This document shows positions 53,344 to 64,000 of a stretch of DNA of 64,000 nt, piece by piece. Source of the DNA: Pristionchus mayeri (lineage: Eukaryota; Nematoda; Chromadorea; Rhabditida; Neodiplogasteridae). Each line of letters starts with the position of its first letter. Position 1 is the stretch's first letter. Both the position numbers and the translations under genes were made by a program. The notes beneath the pieces are model-generated. The model made no database searches and was not told the origin of the DNA. It saw only the letters and a program-made list of their open reading frames with translations. Location of the stretch: assembly GCA_036245805.1 (NCBI GenBank), contig BTRK01000004.1, forward strand, positions 28,753,541 to 28,817,540. The letters run 5' to 3'.

Positions 53344-54360
53344 GTGATGAAGCGCCCTTGTGGTGTACGATAAATAAAATAAATAAATAAATAAATATTA
53401 CCCATATCATTTGATATTGTAGCGACCTTTTAAAGTCAAAGTTACAACATTTGAGAACTGAACTACATAATTTTGGGGTCTGCTCTCTTTGGACATCGAT
53501 GATAATGCAAATATCAAGGTATATTTGGAAAGTGTGATGAACGGGCATCATAAAATAATATGAAAATGGGGATCACCACAAATGGCATTCCAGAAACTTA
53601 GGTCATTTTTTTATCTCTCGTCAAAAGGGGCTTGGTTTGAATTAGTTGCCTTCACCGGATAGCCGTAGCCGTAAGTCTATAGATCTCAAATGCATTTAAC
53701 CTTTAAGTACCTTCCATGCTAAGCTCACAATTATTTTCGTGTGGACATACAATGCTTCTATTAGGAAATACAATATTGCATACTCAGATACTGATATTAG
53801 TGTGTCGAAATTGATGTTTCCGTCAACGTCATGTTTCCAGCATAAAAGGAAGCTTAGACTTTATATGGTTAAATGAACAAGCAACTCTTACGCTATCACT
53901 TATTGGCTATAACAGTGATCAATTGAGTAACGTTACTTCGCGAAATTGGAATTTAATGATCTGTAAACCTTGCTAAATTGAAGCAATCACTAGATCCCAT
54001 ATAGTTTCAGAAAGTACAACCAACGGGATTTTCACTCCACAGTGTGAGATTATACAATGATTTTTTCTATCAGAATAGGAGCGTGATAAACAAATGTCCA
54101 TGTAACTCAAACATTTCACATTTAACGAAACCTGCTTTTTTCGCAAACCCTCAGAGCAGGATTCGATTCGAAGTAGCGGATATATTTTACAAATAGTCCC
54201 TAAATATATGCTATCCGGTTAGATCGGTCCGATTGAAGTGAAGCCTTTTAAGCAATTTCAAACTTCTTGGTCGAAATCGTGCAAAACTTTTGTTCCAACC
54301 TAATACGATTATTTCACTTTTACTGTTGAATTCACCTCTACCGCAGTCTCTCTCCTTCAG
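53344..54360. other. AT-rich sequence upstream of the first kinesin exon seen
   Basis: Starts with a (AAAT)n run near 53374-53394. I searched by eye for kinesin motor motifs (P-loop, SSRSH) in all frames and saw none. Probably a long intron or repeat. Confidence 0.5.
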
Positions 54361-57300
54361 GCAACCAAGATCAACCTCTCGCTCTCTGCCCTTGGCAACG
54401 TGATCTCTGCCCTAGTCGATGGTCGCAGTACTCACATCCCGTACAGAGACAGCAAGCTGACCAGACTCCTGCAAGGTACTGTTATTTTTATACGAGTTGC
54501 GCAATTCTCACTCCAATCGAGCAGCAAAACTCATGAATATGTCACATCGGGTTTTTCACCATACTTTACATCTGATCTTTGAACCTTGCAGACTCTCTGG
54601 GTGGCAACTCTAAGACGGTGATGGTGGCGTGCATCGGGCCAGCCAGCTACAACTTCGAGGAGACTCTCAGTCAGTACACTTGTTCTTGTTTATTGTTTGT
54701 TTTTTTTATGATCTGGAGTGGAATCACGGTTATGAGAGCATAAACTTCATGCGAAACGTTATAAGAGAAATTATCTGAGTGAATGAACATATTTGTGAAT
54801 AGGCTTGGCATAGTTGGAAAAATGTAATTCGCCCTAAATGTGTATATGTGTAGTACTCAGTGAGCATAGCTCGTGCGTGGCATATTTAGTGACATAGGTG
54901 CCTTACTGAGACGTACGCGGCATGTTAGTCGAAAACGTCAATTTTCCGTCAATTTTCAAAATTTGTCATTTCGTAACCGATCGGAACGAGTCATACCTAA
55001 AAAAATTCGGAATATTCATATGATTATATTTACCAAGTTTCATCCTTATCGGTTCCCAATACTTTCAGAAAATTCGAAAATTCGAATTTTTTTGTAATTT
55101 ATTTATTATTACTCGATCACCGGGGTGGTTTGGGAGCCTTTTTATTTTTGATTCTTGTAGTAGCACCTGTCCACTATTTACTGGGAGAAACTAAGGGAAA
55201 ATAAAAATAGAGTTTTCGCAAAATTCGTGGTGAAGCACTGAAAAGTCGAATAAAATCAGTTTGTAATAAGGACCTGCCTACCGTAACCCAAAAGCAGAAA
55301 TGCACGGCAATTGTTTCATCGACATACCAGTTAAAAAATGGGCACTCCTGTTCGGAAGGTGTACTGTAAAATTCAATTGCACAGCCCATGATGGTTCCCT
55401 GTGGTACTGTACTTTTTCGCCTGAGAGTCTGTAGCTTTTCTACCGTTTCTGTCAAAATACTGTATTAGTGCTATACGGTTTTCGTATTTTCATTGATTTG
55501 TGTGAACGGGCGATGTTTACGAACGAAGCACAACACTACATTTACAGCCGTGAAATACAGAACCGTAAATAAGGAACCGTGTCGTTAAACATAGAAATGA
55601 CTGCACGTGCCGCACCATTTTTTGATCAGAAAAGGGACCATGACTTTCAACGGGATGTCGAGAAAAAAATTGCTGTGGAAATGGAGGGCAGGTGCACGGC
55701 AATTTTTTCATCGACATACTAGTTAAAAAATGGCCACCCCTGTGAAGAAGATGTACTGTAAAATTCATTTGCACAGCCCATGATGGTTTCCTGTGGTACT
55801 GTAATTTTTTTGAAAATCATGCCTGATAGTCTGTAGCTTTTCTACCGTTTCTTTCAAAGTACTGTACTAGAGCTGTACTAGAGGTTTTCGGTATTTTGAT
55901 TGATTTGTGTGAACGGGCGATGTTTACGAACCAAGCACATCACTACATTTATAGCCTTGAAATACAGAACCGTAAATAAGGGGTGCAAACTGTGCCGCTA
56001 AGCATAGAAATGACCGCACGTGCCACACCATTTTTTGATGTGGAAAAGGGACCATGACTTTCAACGGGATGTCGAGAAATAAATTGCCGTGCAGGTGTTC
56101 TAGAGTTCTCCTACATGCAGTACTCGAAGAGAGAACTCCACCAGTATCAATAAAATTTCGATATGCTTCCGCGCGCGCGAGAGCGGTGATTTAAAGTATA
56201 TCGAGAGGTTACGGTATTTTATCAACCTCAGCGCTCTCGCGCGCGCGGAAGCATATCGAAATTTTATTGATACTGGTGGAGTTCTCTCATCGAGTACTGC
56301 ATGTAGGAGAACTATAGAACACCTGCCCTCCAGTTCTGTTTTTGGGTTACGGTAGGCAGGTCCTTATTACAAACTGATTTTATTCGACTTTTCAGTGCTT
56401 CACCACGAATTTTCCGAAAACTCTATTTTTAATTTCTCTTAGTTTCTCCCAGTAAATAGTGGACAGGTACTACTACAAGAATCAAAAATAAAAACGCTCC
56501 CAAACCACCCCGGTGATAGCGTAATAATAAATAAATTACAAAAAAATTCGATTTTTCGAATTTTCTTAAAGAATTGGGAACCGATAAGGATGAAACTTGG
56601 TAAATATAATCATATGAATATTCCGAATTTTTTGAGGTATGACTCGTTCCGATCGATTGCGAAATGACAAATTTCGAAAATTGACGATTTCCGACTAACA
56701 TACCGCGTACTTCTCAATAAGGCACCTAGAGCACTAACTATGCCATGCACGAGCTATGCTCACTGAGTACTACACATATACACATTTAGGGCGAATTCCA
56801 TTTTTCCAACTTTGCCAAGTACATGTTCACTCACTCAGATAGTCTCTCATAATCAAGAGATATCTTCGCAAATAAAACTTCTAAAATTGCAAAGTTTATA
56901 TTGATATGGGAATTTTGGTGTTGCACAAAGTAGGGATACATATCGTGTTGATGAAGGAAACAATATTTTGAAATCTTGAATTGTATTAACCACTGCTGCA
57001 GGCACACTCCGCTATGCAAATCGGGCTAAGAATATCAAGAATCGGCCGAAGATCAATGAAGACCCCAAGGATGCACTGCTCAGAGAGTTCCAGGTGAGAC
57101 CTAGAGAATTCAGATACTGAAATAGTCTTGGCCCACGGTAGAATGGTATACATCGATCGATAATTCAGGAGGAGATCAATCGGCTGAAGTCAATGTTGGA
57201 GTCGAAGAAGAAGGGAGGAAGACCAATGACTGCGAGTGGAAGAGGTGAGGAGGAAGGCATACTAATGACATTTATAGAAATTTGTAGTTGAAATTACGAC

Positions 57301-60300
57301 ATGACCTAGTAGATTGAACTGATAGCACTATTCGAATAGCATCTATTGCTTCTTCCTATATGTTTAAAAAAATAAAGTTGATTCGGTATCTCATCCGATC
57401 CAGCCTCGTCGGCTGCTTCATCTACGACGGGGGACGACGATTGGGATGGGGCACAGAAGAGGATGGAGAGGGAGAAAGAAGCCATCGAGAATGACGCCAA
57501 TCTCATCGAGAGTGTCAGTGGGCCACTTCAATGAATTTTCGTTTCATCATTTTTCATGTTATATTGGGGTGTCCGGAAAGTTCGTATAATGCTTCGGAAA
57601 AAAGTCAGTTCGCGATCAAATGCAGTGATTGCGCAATCTGTTTGTCAACAATATATTGCATCATACTGACGTTGAGTAGTGAGAGGATTTAATCAGTCTC
57701 CTAGTTGCTATATTGATTCTTGTGATGGACTCCCATCTCTACCTCCGAGCAGTTTTACTTCATTACTACCGTCTTGGCCGATCCGTGAAGGAGGCCCACT
57801 CTGCCCTGGCCCAGTCGGAAGGAGCTGACGCCCCCTCCATACCCTTCTGCTATAAGTAGTTCTCCCGCTTCAAGAAAGGGGAGTTTGGTCTCGATGATCA
57901 ACCCCGCTCTGGACGCCCTCCCTCCCTCGATCAGCCTCTCGTTCTCCGCACACTGAAGCGCAAGCCCATGGCCAGTGTGCGTGAGTTGAAGAAGGATACT
58001 GGTACTCCCAGATCAACGGTGTCCGATATCCTCCATCGATCTGGGAAGAAGCCGAAACTCCCACAAGTGGTTCCCCATGACCTCTCCCCCGAACAGCTGA
58101 AAAATCGTGTTCAAGTCTGTCGGGAATTACTCCATCGTAGATCCAATCTTCGATGGGTCAATTCCATCATCGCTACAGATGAGAAGTGGATCACGTACGA
58201 TAACCCTGTGAGGAGACTGCAATGGGTGGATGCAGATGAGAAGCCCACGCCCGTCCCGAAGAAGGAAGAGCACGGAAAGAAGGAACTCCTCTGCTTCTTC
58301 TTCTCAGTGCTCGGTCCCATCTACTGGGAGATCCTCGCCCCTGGCACCAGCATCAATGCCGACCTCTTCTCTGAACAACTGGAAGATGTCGCGATCAGAG
58401 TCCCTCCCAGACTCCTGAACCAGGGCAAAATTCTTCTTCTGATGGACAATGCTCGCCCACATCGAGCGAAGATGACCCAGAAGAAAATGGACGAGCTGAA
58501 GATCGAGAGGATTCCCCATCCACCGTATTCTCCGGATCTCTCCCCATGCGACTACCACTGCTTCCGCTCTCTCTCTGACTTCTGCAAAGGAAAGAAGTTC
58601 AAGAATCGAGATGAAGTTGTGAGGGCTTTCGTGAACTGGGCGGTCTCGAAGAAACCCGCATTCTGGAAGAGAGGAATCGAGACCCTGCCCAATCGCTGGA
58701 GGGAGGTAGTGAGAAAGAAGGGGGCATACATTGGTCACTGAGAATTGTAAAGCATTGAATAAAAAATAAAAACAAAAAAAATATACGAACTTTCCGGACA
58801 CCCCAATATTTCGTTTGGAAAGTCATGAAAACATCTATCCTACTGGGATTTGATCTTTGATGTAAAACTGCGTATTCTAGTTGTTGTTTGATTTTTAATC
58901 CTCATTATGTCTTCATGAGCTATGATAGTATCTACATTAGGGAGTAGTGGATGATCTCCATTATCTCGTCCATCCATTCAGGAGAAGGCTCGTCTTCTCT
59001 CTGAGTTGGAGTCACGCGCCGATGCACTCGAACACGAGAGGAGAGCACAACAGGCTGTGAGGGAGAGACTCGCCAAGATACAGGAGAGCATGCTCGGAGG
59101 AGATGAGGTATGGGAGAGTACTATGGGGCATGATTATTTAAAAGACTATTCGTTTCACCAATTCTACTATGTTTATTCGTGAAATAAATTATTGAGCTGA
59201 TTCGCGCTGTAGAAATTCATTTTATTCAAATGAATGGCGTCTCTATATCTGATGGATGGAATAAGTGGTTGATTGCAGGAAGCCCTTCTCGGACGGACTC
59301 GTGCTCAGAATGAGGAATTGGAGCAGAGGAGGAAGATGATTGCAGAGCAGAAGGTGGGAGAAGAGGGGGAGGGGAGAGGGGAAGACGCCATCGTACACCC
59401 TAACGAGCTCAGGGACGAGGCGTAGCCAGTAAAATTGATAGGCTGACACATGTATAAAAGGGAGTCTGAAGAGAAGAATGATGAGATATCGGGAGAATGA
59501 TGGTTGCAGAAACGAGAGCGAGAGGTGCAAGAGCAACTGGAGCAGAAGGAAGAGTCCATGAATGAGTTCCACTCCAATGTGAGTTACCATTTAACAATTC
59601 GCTGATTGTAATAATACAAAGAGTTACATTGTTCTCGTCATCTAGTAGGCACTTTAATCGGGTAGATAGAGCGATAGAGATGGTTGAGTTGGAAAGATGA
59701 TCTTCCTCTGGTTATCCAAAATATCTTAGCCAACTGCATGACAGGCTTCATAAATTACATCAGGTTGCCCCTAACTGCGATACTACTCATTCGCTAAGAG
59801 TGAGGTTTGATAATGCCCAAAAAGTTTCGAGCTAAAACGAGAAAGTAATGCAGTCAATTCAAAAAACCCAAACCATTTTTTCCAGTTCTGTAAATCTCGC
59901 TTTAAAGTAAACAGATCCTCCCTCCCTGGTATTATTGACAGTAACGGGAACGTTCTCCTAACAAATAAGGATAAAGCAACAGCATTCTCTAAGTTCTTCT
60001 CAAAGGTTCAAACGCCTCCTATGCACTCGCGTCTTCCTATACCTTCTTGTCCTAACTCTTCTTTCGATCTCCCTTTCATCCCGATTAGCGATATTCTAAA
60101 CGCCATTTCCCAGCTAGTCCCAAAAATCAATGGTTCTCCTGACAATATTCCCAATTTAGTCTATACCAAGTGTAAATTCTCTATTGCGAATCCCCTCTCT
60201 ATAATTTTTAACATTTCCCTAACTTCTGCTTTAGCTCCCTCTCAGTGGAAAGTTGCTCATGTCAAGCCCATCCCTAAAAAAGCAGGAAATGCAGAAATCT

Positions 60301-62123
60301 CAAATCATCGCCCCATCTCCCTTACAATTACTGCTTCTGAAATATTTGAAAAAATTCTTATTAATGAATTAGTATCCTATTTAGATGCGCATTCTCTTCT
60401 TGATACGCGCCAAGCTGGGTTCCGCAAATGTAGAAGCACCACATCTTCCTTATGTGAAACCCTCTCCTTCTATGCTCAGTCCTTGACCCACAAAAAATCA
60501 GTAGATATCATCTTTTTCGACTATCAAAAGGCATTTGATTCAATTGACTTAAGGTTCCTGATGCATAAGCTTGCCTCCCTGGGTATTTCTAATCACATTG
60601 TGAAATGGTTTGAGTCATATCTCCTTGGTAGGTCACAACGTGTCTTTGTCGGTAATCATCTCTCCCCTCCTTCTCCAATTATATCTGGAGTACCCCAGGG
60701 CTCAGCAATTGGGCCCTTATTGTTTATTATATACATTAACGATCTAGGCAAATGCATCCCCCCTACGGTAAAATACAATATTTTCGCTGATGACCTTAAA
60801 ATATACGCAACGGTGCCTGACCATAGTGCTGATCTCCAACAAGCTATTACTAGTTTAGAAGAGTGGACAACTAAGTGGAATATGACAATTAGCGCTCCCA
60901 AGTGTTTTGTTCTTCATCTTGGTCGTCTTAAAACGAGATCGCAATATATGCTAAATGGTGATTTCATCTCCCCAAAAGAACAAGTTCGTGACCTTGGTAT
61001 TTTCTTCACAGGAAATTTACATTTTGGTCATCACATTGATCAAATAACTAGAAAGGCCAGATCCATGTGCAATCTATTACCGCGCTCTTTTCTCACTACT
61101 TCACCTGGTATCTTATTGAAAGCGTACAAAATATATATTCGTCCTCTTCTCGAGTCATCTACCGTTATCTGGAACCCTACATCAATTGGTCTTGTTAATA
61201 AAATAGAATCACTAAACGTGTTTTGTTCCGCTCTAAATTGCCCTATCGTTCATATACTGATAGACTCAAACATTTCCAACTAGAGACACTTGAATATCGC
61301 CGATCCTTGAGTGACATGTATTTTATATACGACTCTTTGCATGACTTTGTTCATCTAGACACCTCTTGTCTCTACACGATCGCTCCTTTAACTCGTAGTC
61401 TCCGTTCCTCTCATAAATTACGCATCGCCGTACCGTATGTAATGCCTAGTTCTTTCTCATCATGTGCATCTCGTTCCCTAACGCTCTGGAACTCGCTTCC
61501 CCACTCAGTAGTAACCATGCCCCGATCCCCTTACCGACACCTCATAAAAGCAACTCCATCTTTTACAATGCAGTCTTCTAATATAAAAATGTAACACAGA
61601 ACTGCCACACATCCCCCCCCCATTCCACAAGCTCGCCCGAGCCAAAATACCACCTTACCTAATCATCACGTCACTCCCGTACCATGTAAATATTGGTGAA
61701 TAAAGAATAAGAATAAGATTCCCTTGTGCAGGTGACGAATCTGAAGCAGGAATTGGAGGGAAGACAGAGGAGACTGAAGAAGATGTACATCAAACTGCAG
61801 AAGGTTAACACTTCAATTCTAAGAAATGCACTAAATTTCCGATTCGTTTTGGTTTACGGGCAATGGGTTACATGATTCATCAACCCTTAGAAATCCATGA
61901 AGCTGGGATAAAACCAATCATAGTCTTGTTGCTCTTTTTAAGAAGTTGTTGTATCGTATATATGATGTAAGGAATTTTTTTCCAAATTAAAAATGACAAA
62001 GTAAGATAAATACGCGTGTCTGCAGGCTCGAATGGCCCTCGAGGACTCTCGCATTTCTTCCTCTTCGGAGAGACAGGAGACAGAGACGAGCGTCACTGAA
62101 TTGACCAAGGAACTCAAGCTAAA
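54361..62123 (+). CDS. KIF3B: Kinesin-2 motor subunit, KIF3B/KLP-11 type, 5' and 3' partial
   Basis: Kinesin-2 heteromers drive anterograde intraflagellar transport. The first exon seen (54361) reads [19 protein letters not shown], then [28 protein letters not shown] and [22 protein letters not shown], which is the end of the motor domain and the neck. [19 protein letters not shown] is the counterpart of KIF3B's acidic WREQQEKLEIEKRAI segment. The coiled-coil stalk follows through [13 protein letters not shown] and [12 protein letters not shown] to ELTKELKLK at 62123, matching KIF3B. The first about 230 motor residues (P-loop, switch I/II) are not in the window, and the C-terminal tail after ELKLK was not found before 64000. 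Introns hold a composite foldback, a mariner and a LINE. All exons found are open and in phase. Confidence 0.92.
54758..56850. mobile_element. Composite foldback in a kinesin intron
   Basis: Outer arms about 54758-55292 and 56333-56850 pair with each other; end sequences are TCTGAGTGAATGAACAT and its near-complement. The interior holds two tandem units of about 395 bp (55298-55692 and 55693-56089) and then a third, shorter hairpin (56092-56325) with a GCGCGCGCGAG stem. No coding sequence. It is probably a foldback transposon that has grown by internal duplication or nested insertion. Confidence 0.83.
57564..58806 (+). mobile_element. mariner-family DNA transposon
   Basis: 1243 bp with terminal inverted repeats TTGGGGTGTCCGGAAAG and its complement, extending about 25 bp. 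Flanked by TA on both sides (57562-57563 and 58807-58808), the standard Tc1/mariner target duplication. Sits in a kinesin intron in the same orientation as the gene. Confidence 0.96.
57725..58741 (+). pseudogene. mariner transposase with one nonsense codon
   Basis: The frame from ATG 57725 to TGA 58741 is open except for TAG at 57857-57859 (codon 45), where family members have Trp before the FxRF segment. The helix-turn-helix half follows ([18 protein letters not shown]). The catalytic triad is complete: [10 protein letters not shown], then LMDNARPH and [12 protein letters not shown], with 34 residues between the last two aspartates, so the class is DD34D. The C-terminal motif [12 protein letters not shown] is present. 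About 338 codons, close to the normal length. Apart from the single stop it looks recently active. Confidence 0.93.
59700..61720 (+). mobile_element. 5'-truncated non-LTR retrotransposon (CR1/Jockey-like)
   Basis: Reverse transcriptase domain in order: [74 protein letters not shown] (catalytic FADD), NMTISAPKC and LGIFF. The frame from about 59886 continues to 61283; near 61215 the conserved C-terminal part shifts to another frame ([17 protein letters not shown], to 61594). The endonuclease domain is absent. The 3' end is AATAAAGAATAAGAATAAG at about 61700, like the short-repeat tails of CR1-type elements. It lies in a kinesin intron in the sense orientation. Confidence 0.88.
60021..61283 (+). 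pseudogene. Reverse transcriptase ORF of the LINE fragment
   Basis: 420 codons uninterrupted from the first internal ATG, covering RT motifs 0-7 with the FADD catalytic site and the thumb. The remaining C-terminus is in frame 61223-61594, so one frameshift separates the two. Without an endonuclease domain the copy cannot retrotranspose by itself. Confidence 0.85.
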
Positions 62124-64000
62124 GTCTGTTATTTTCAAAATTAAATCTGCTTCCGAAATCCCTTAGAAGTTAGCGATCATGTCGAACAAGAACTTTGCCG
62201 TTTTGCAAGATCCGTGCCCTGACTTTACAATGCAGCCCCTCCCTTTGATGCGTATCACACTGCCGCACGATTCGTCACTCTGATTTATCTCTACATAGTG
62301 TCAAACACTCGATGTCCAGCTTCAGATTAAATGAATTTCTCGTGGGAATCCTACATTATCTTATTATCATCAGGCATCTTCTTTCCCACGATATATCACA
62401 TTTCTCACAAGAATCTCACTCTCTCCACATTTGACTGACCACTCCCAAGTGTCTGGCCCCTCTCAATGAGTACTCCTCTCTCGTCCCTGCACTTAGTAGA
62501 AATACTTGAGACATGCCCCGAAGGAGCGCGAGAGACCGCTGAAATATGCGATGGCAGAGTAGTAGAGATAGAGAGAAAGCACCAGAAATAGGGAGAGTAG
62601 TGAGCATGCAATGAGCACATTACTGGACAGCCATGGGAAGTAGTGAAAGCCATTCCATATTTGACCAATAGCCCTCCAAAAATTGGCAAAAGAACTAGCA
62701 GCGAGTGGTTTCGATCCACCGACCTCTGGGTTATGGGCCCAGCACGCTTCCACTGCGCCACGCTGCTGACGGGTGGGTGGCAGTAGGTTTGCGCCCCAGT
62801 GTTAGCACGCACAGGAGAGAGGGAGAGAGAAGAACGGCATAGTGTTTTTTTGGGGGGAGACGTCTGTTGAGTAGCGAGGTGACTCGACAGGTACTCAAGT
62901 GGCTCACTAATTAGCATGGCAAGGGCGAGGTCTGAGTGACATTTGTTTCCAGTTCTTTCGTGTTTGCGGAAGAAGAATAGCTGGAATTTCTTACTTAATT
63001 TGCTTCTCCTTGGACACCCGTGCTGTTAATTTCTGCAAATCCCCTCGTAAAAAGCCCTGAGGGTGACGAGTGATTGGCAGGGGGGGGGGGGGGGTTAAGG
63101 GTGAGGAAGTGTGTTAGCAGTTGTGTGATCGCTCTCTCTTTCTTCTCTCTCGCTTCCGACGACCTCAGAAGAAGAAGGTGATAGAATGTAAGGCAGCTTG
63201 CGAGGAGAGGGAGAAAAAGCCCCCAATTTTTCTTCCAGTTTCTTCTCCCTCTTCTATTTTCGTTCCTGGAAAAGTCACCCAGCGCTTGCCACGTATTGCG
63301 CAGCTTTTAAAGGGTTTCTACATTTTAGAATGGTGCTTTACATAGCGTGCTTTTTATAGGGTGTTTTCAATTCCTTCCAGAAATATTCTGAGTATGAACA
63401 TGATATGGATATGATGAAGCTGTTCATTATTCTGTAGATACCTATCCATTTTATTATCGTGTTATGAGCTCAACGCGAACTCCCATCTCCACCCTCATTC
63501 CTTCTCCTCTTACTTCTTTACGATCCTAAGGCGGCACTTTTCACGCGAATTTCAGCAGTAAAATGGTTTGATGTTTTTCTGGAAATCTTATTTCCTACTC
63601 GTCTCTTCGAGTTGATTGGCGTTGCTCATATCAGCCGAAGATGTGTTCATTAGTTGTTTCTACTCAACTACAAGGTTATTCTCACCGAAAGTAGGCTAAC
63701 ATGCGTCTGTTCTCTCTATCCCAGAGTGATTTCTGTGTGGCGCCGAAACAATCTTCGGTTTTTGTGGTTGTGAACGGGTAAGAAAATAGAGAAGTGGAAG
63801 GAGATAGAACGTACAAGTGTACTTCAACGTGGATTCGTGCTATAAAAGTCTGTTCACAATTAGTAGAATCAGTACCTATTTACCTAGCTCCCTAGTCATA
63901 ATAGGTACCTTCTTAATTACACAGGAAGTATAGTATCTTATTCACTATCGGAATATTTGGGGCGTTAATCCTCACTGATTAGGGAGCCCCGCAGAGGGAT
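62124..64000. other. Right-hand end of window, intron or flank of the kinesin gene
   Basis: Contains the initiator tRNA gene and a poly-G tract at 63080-63093. Expected kinesin-2 tail motifs were not found; an isolated open stretch after a CCCAG acceptor at 63724 (GWRRNNLRF in one frame) is not convincing. Confidence 0.45.
62696..62767 (-). tRNA. Initiator tRNA-Met (CAT)
   Basis: AGCAGCG pairs with CGCTGCT, discriminator A. The anticodon stem-loop is CTGGG-CCCATAA-CCCAG with the initiator-type three G-C pairs, and the T loop is GATCGAA in place of TTCGA, a hallmark of eukaryotic initiator tRNA. Complete gene. Confidence 0.97.

Noticed and set aside
58304..58801. 165-aa minus-strand ORF opposite the transposase
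   Set aside because: Shadow of the mariner transposase frame, whose motifs are unmistakable.

Overview
The window looks like nematode nuclear DNA. The evidence is short introns (several under 50 bp), 3' splice-site-like TTGCAG/CTCAG sequences just upstream of several start codons (as expected for spliced-leader trans-splicing), a nematode-type nuclear receptor, and a dense scatter of the 7-mer TACCGTA/TACGGTA. A rhabditine or diplogastrid-like worm is my guess; I cannot name the genus.

Layout, left to right. At 123-1438 (minus) lies the 5' part of a nuclear hormone receptor whose DNA-binding domain I could splice exactly. At 1439-8738 there is a GA/CT-rich, G-tract-rich stretch with no confident gene. 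At 8739-12170 (plus) is an ABHD17-like serine hydrolase with an SR-rich N-terminus and a Lys/Glu-rich insertion; a tRNA-Ala gene sits antisense in one intron. At 13310-16364 (minus) is a Myb/SANT-like DNA-binding protein. At 16437-22609 there is mostly non-coding GA-rich sequence with one possible small gene (18836-19814, minus). At 22610-27445 (minus) is an AGGF1 orthologue (OCRE, FHA-like, G-patch) with a tRNA-derived SINE in an intron.

From 27590 to about 42160 there is a tandem duplication of a SNF2-family remodeller gene of CHD1L/ALC1 type. Copy 1 is 27973-32648 and copy 2 is 33535-41911. Each copy has collected its own insertions in introns: a 413-bp MITE and a tail-repeat insertion in copy 1; a 2-kb foldback, a 156-bp hAT-like MITE and a 2.5-kb nested pair of elements in copy 2. 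Target-site duplications prove the nesting. At 42450-44687 (plus) is aminoacylase-1 (M20 metallopeptidase family) with tRNA-His antisense in an intron. At 45347-about 52830 (minus) is a sorting nexin of the SNX9/LST-4 family with PX and BAR regions and one apparent frameshift. A 500-base N gap (52844-53343) follows.

At 54361-62123 (plus) lies the C-terminal part of the motor and the stalk of a kinesin-2 subunit (KIF3B/KLP-11 type). Its introns carry a 2.1-kb composite foldback, a DD34D mariner with one nonsense codon, and a 5'-truncated CR1/Jockey-like LINE. The first two thirds of its motor domain are absent from the window, which points to a problem at the N gap. An initiator tRNA-Met gene lies at 62696-62767.

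The genes are independent housekeeping or regulatory loci; I see no operon or pathway that joins them. The most unusual aspect is the SNF2 tandem pair, with its mosaic identity and nested insertions. All exon models were worked out by eye from splice sites, reading phase and family resemblance; no search was run.
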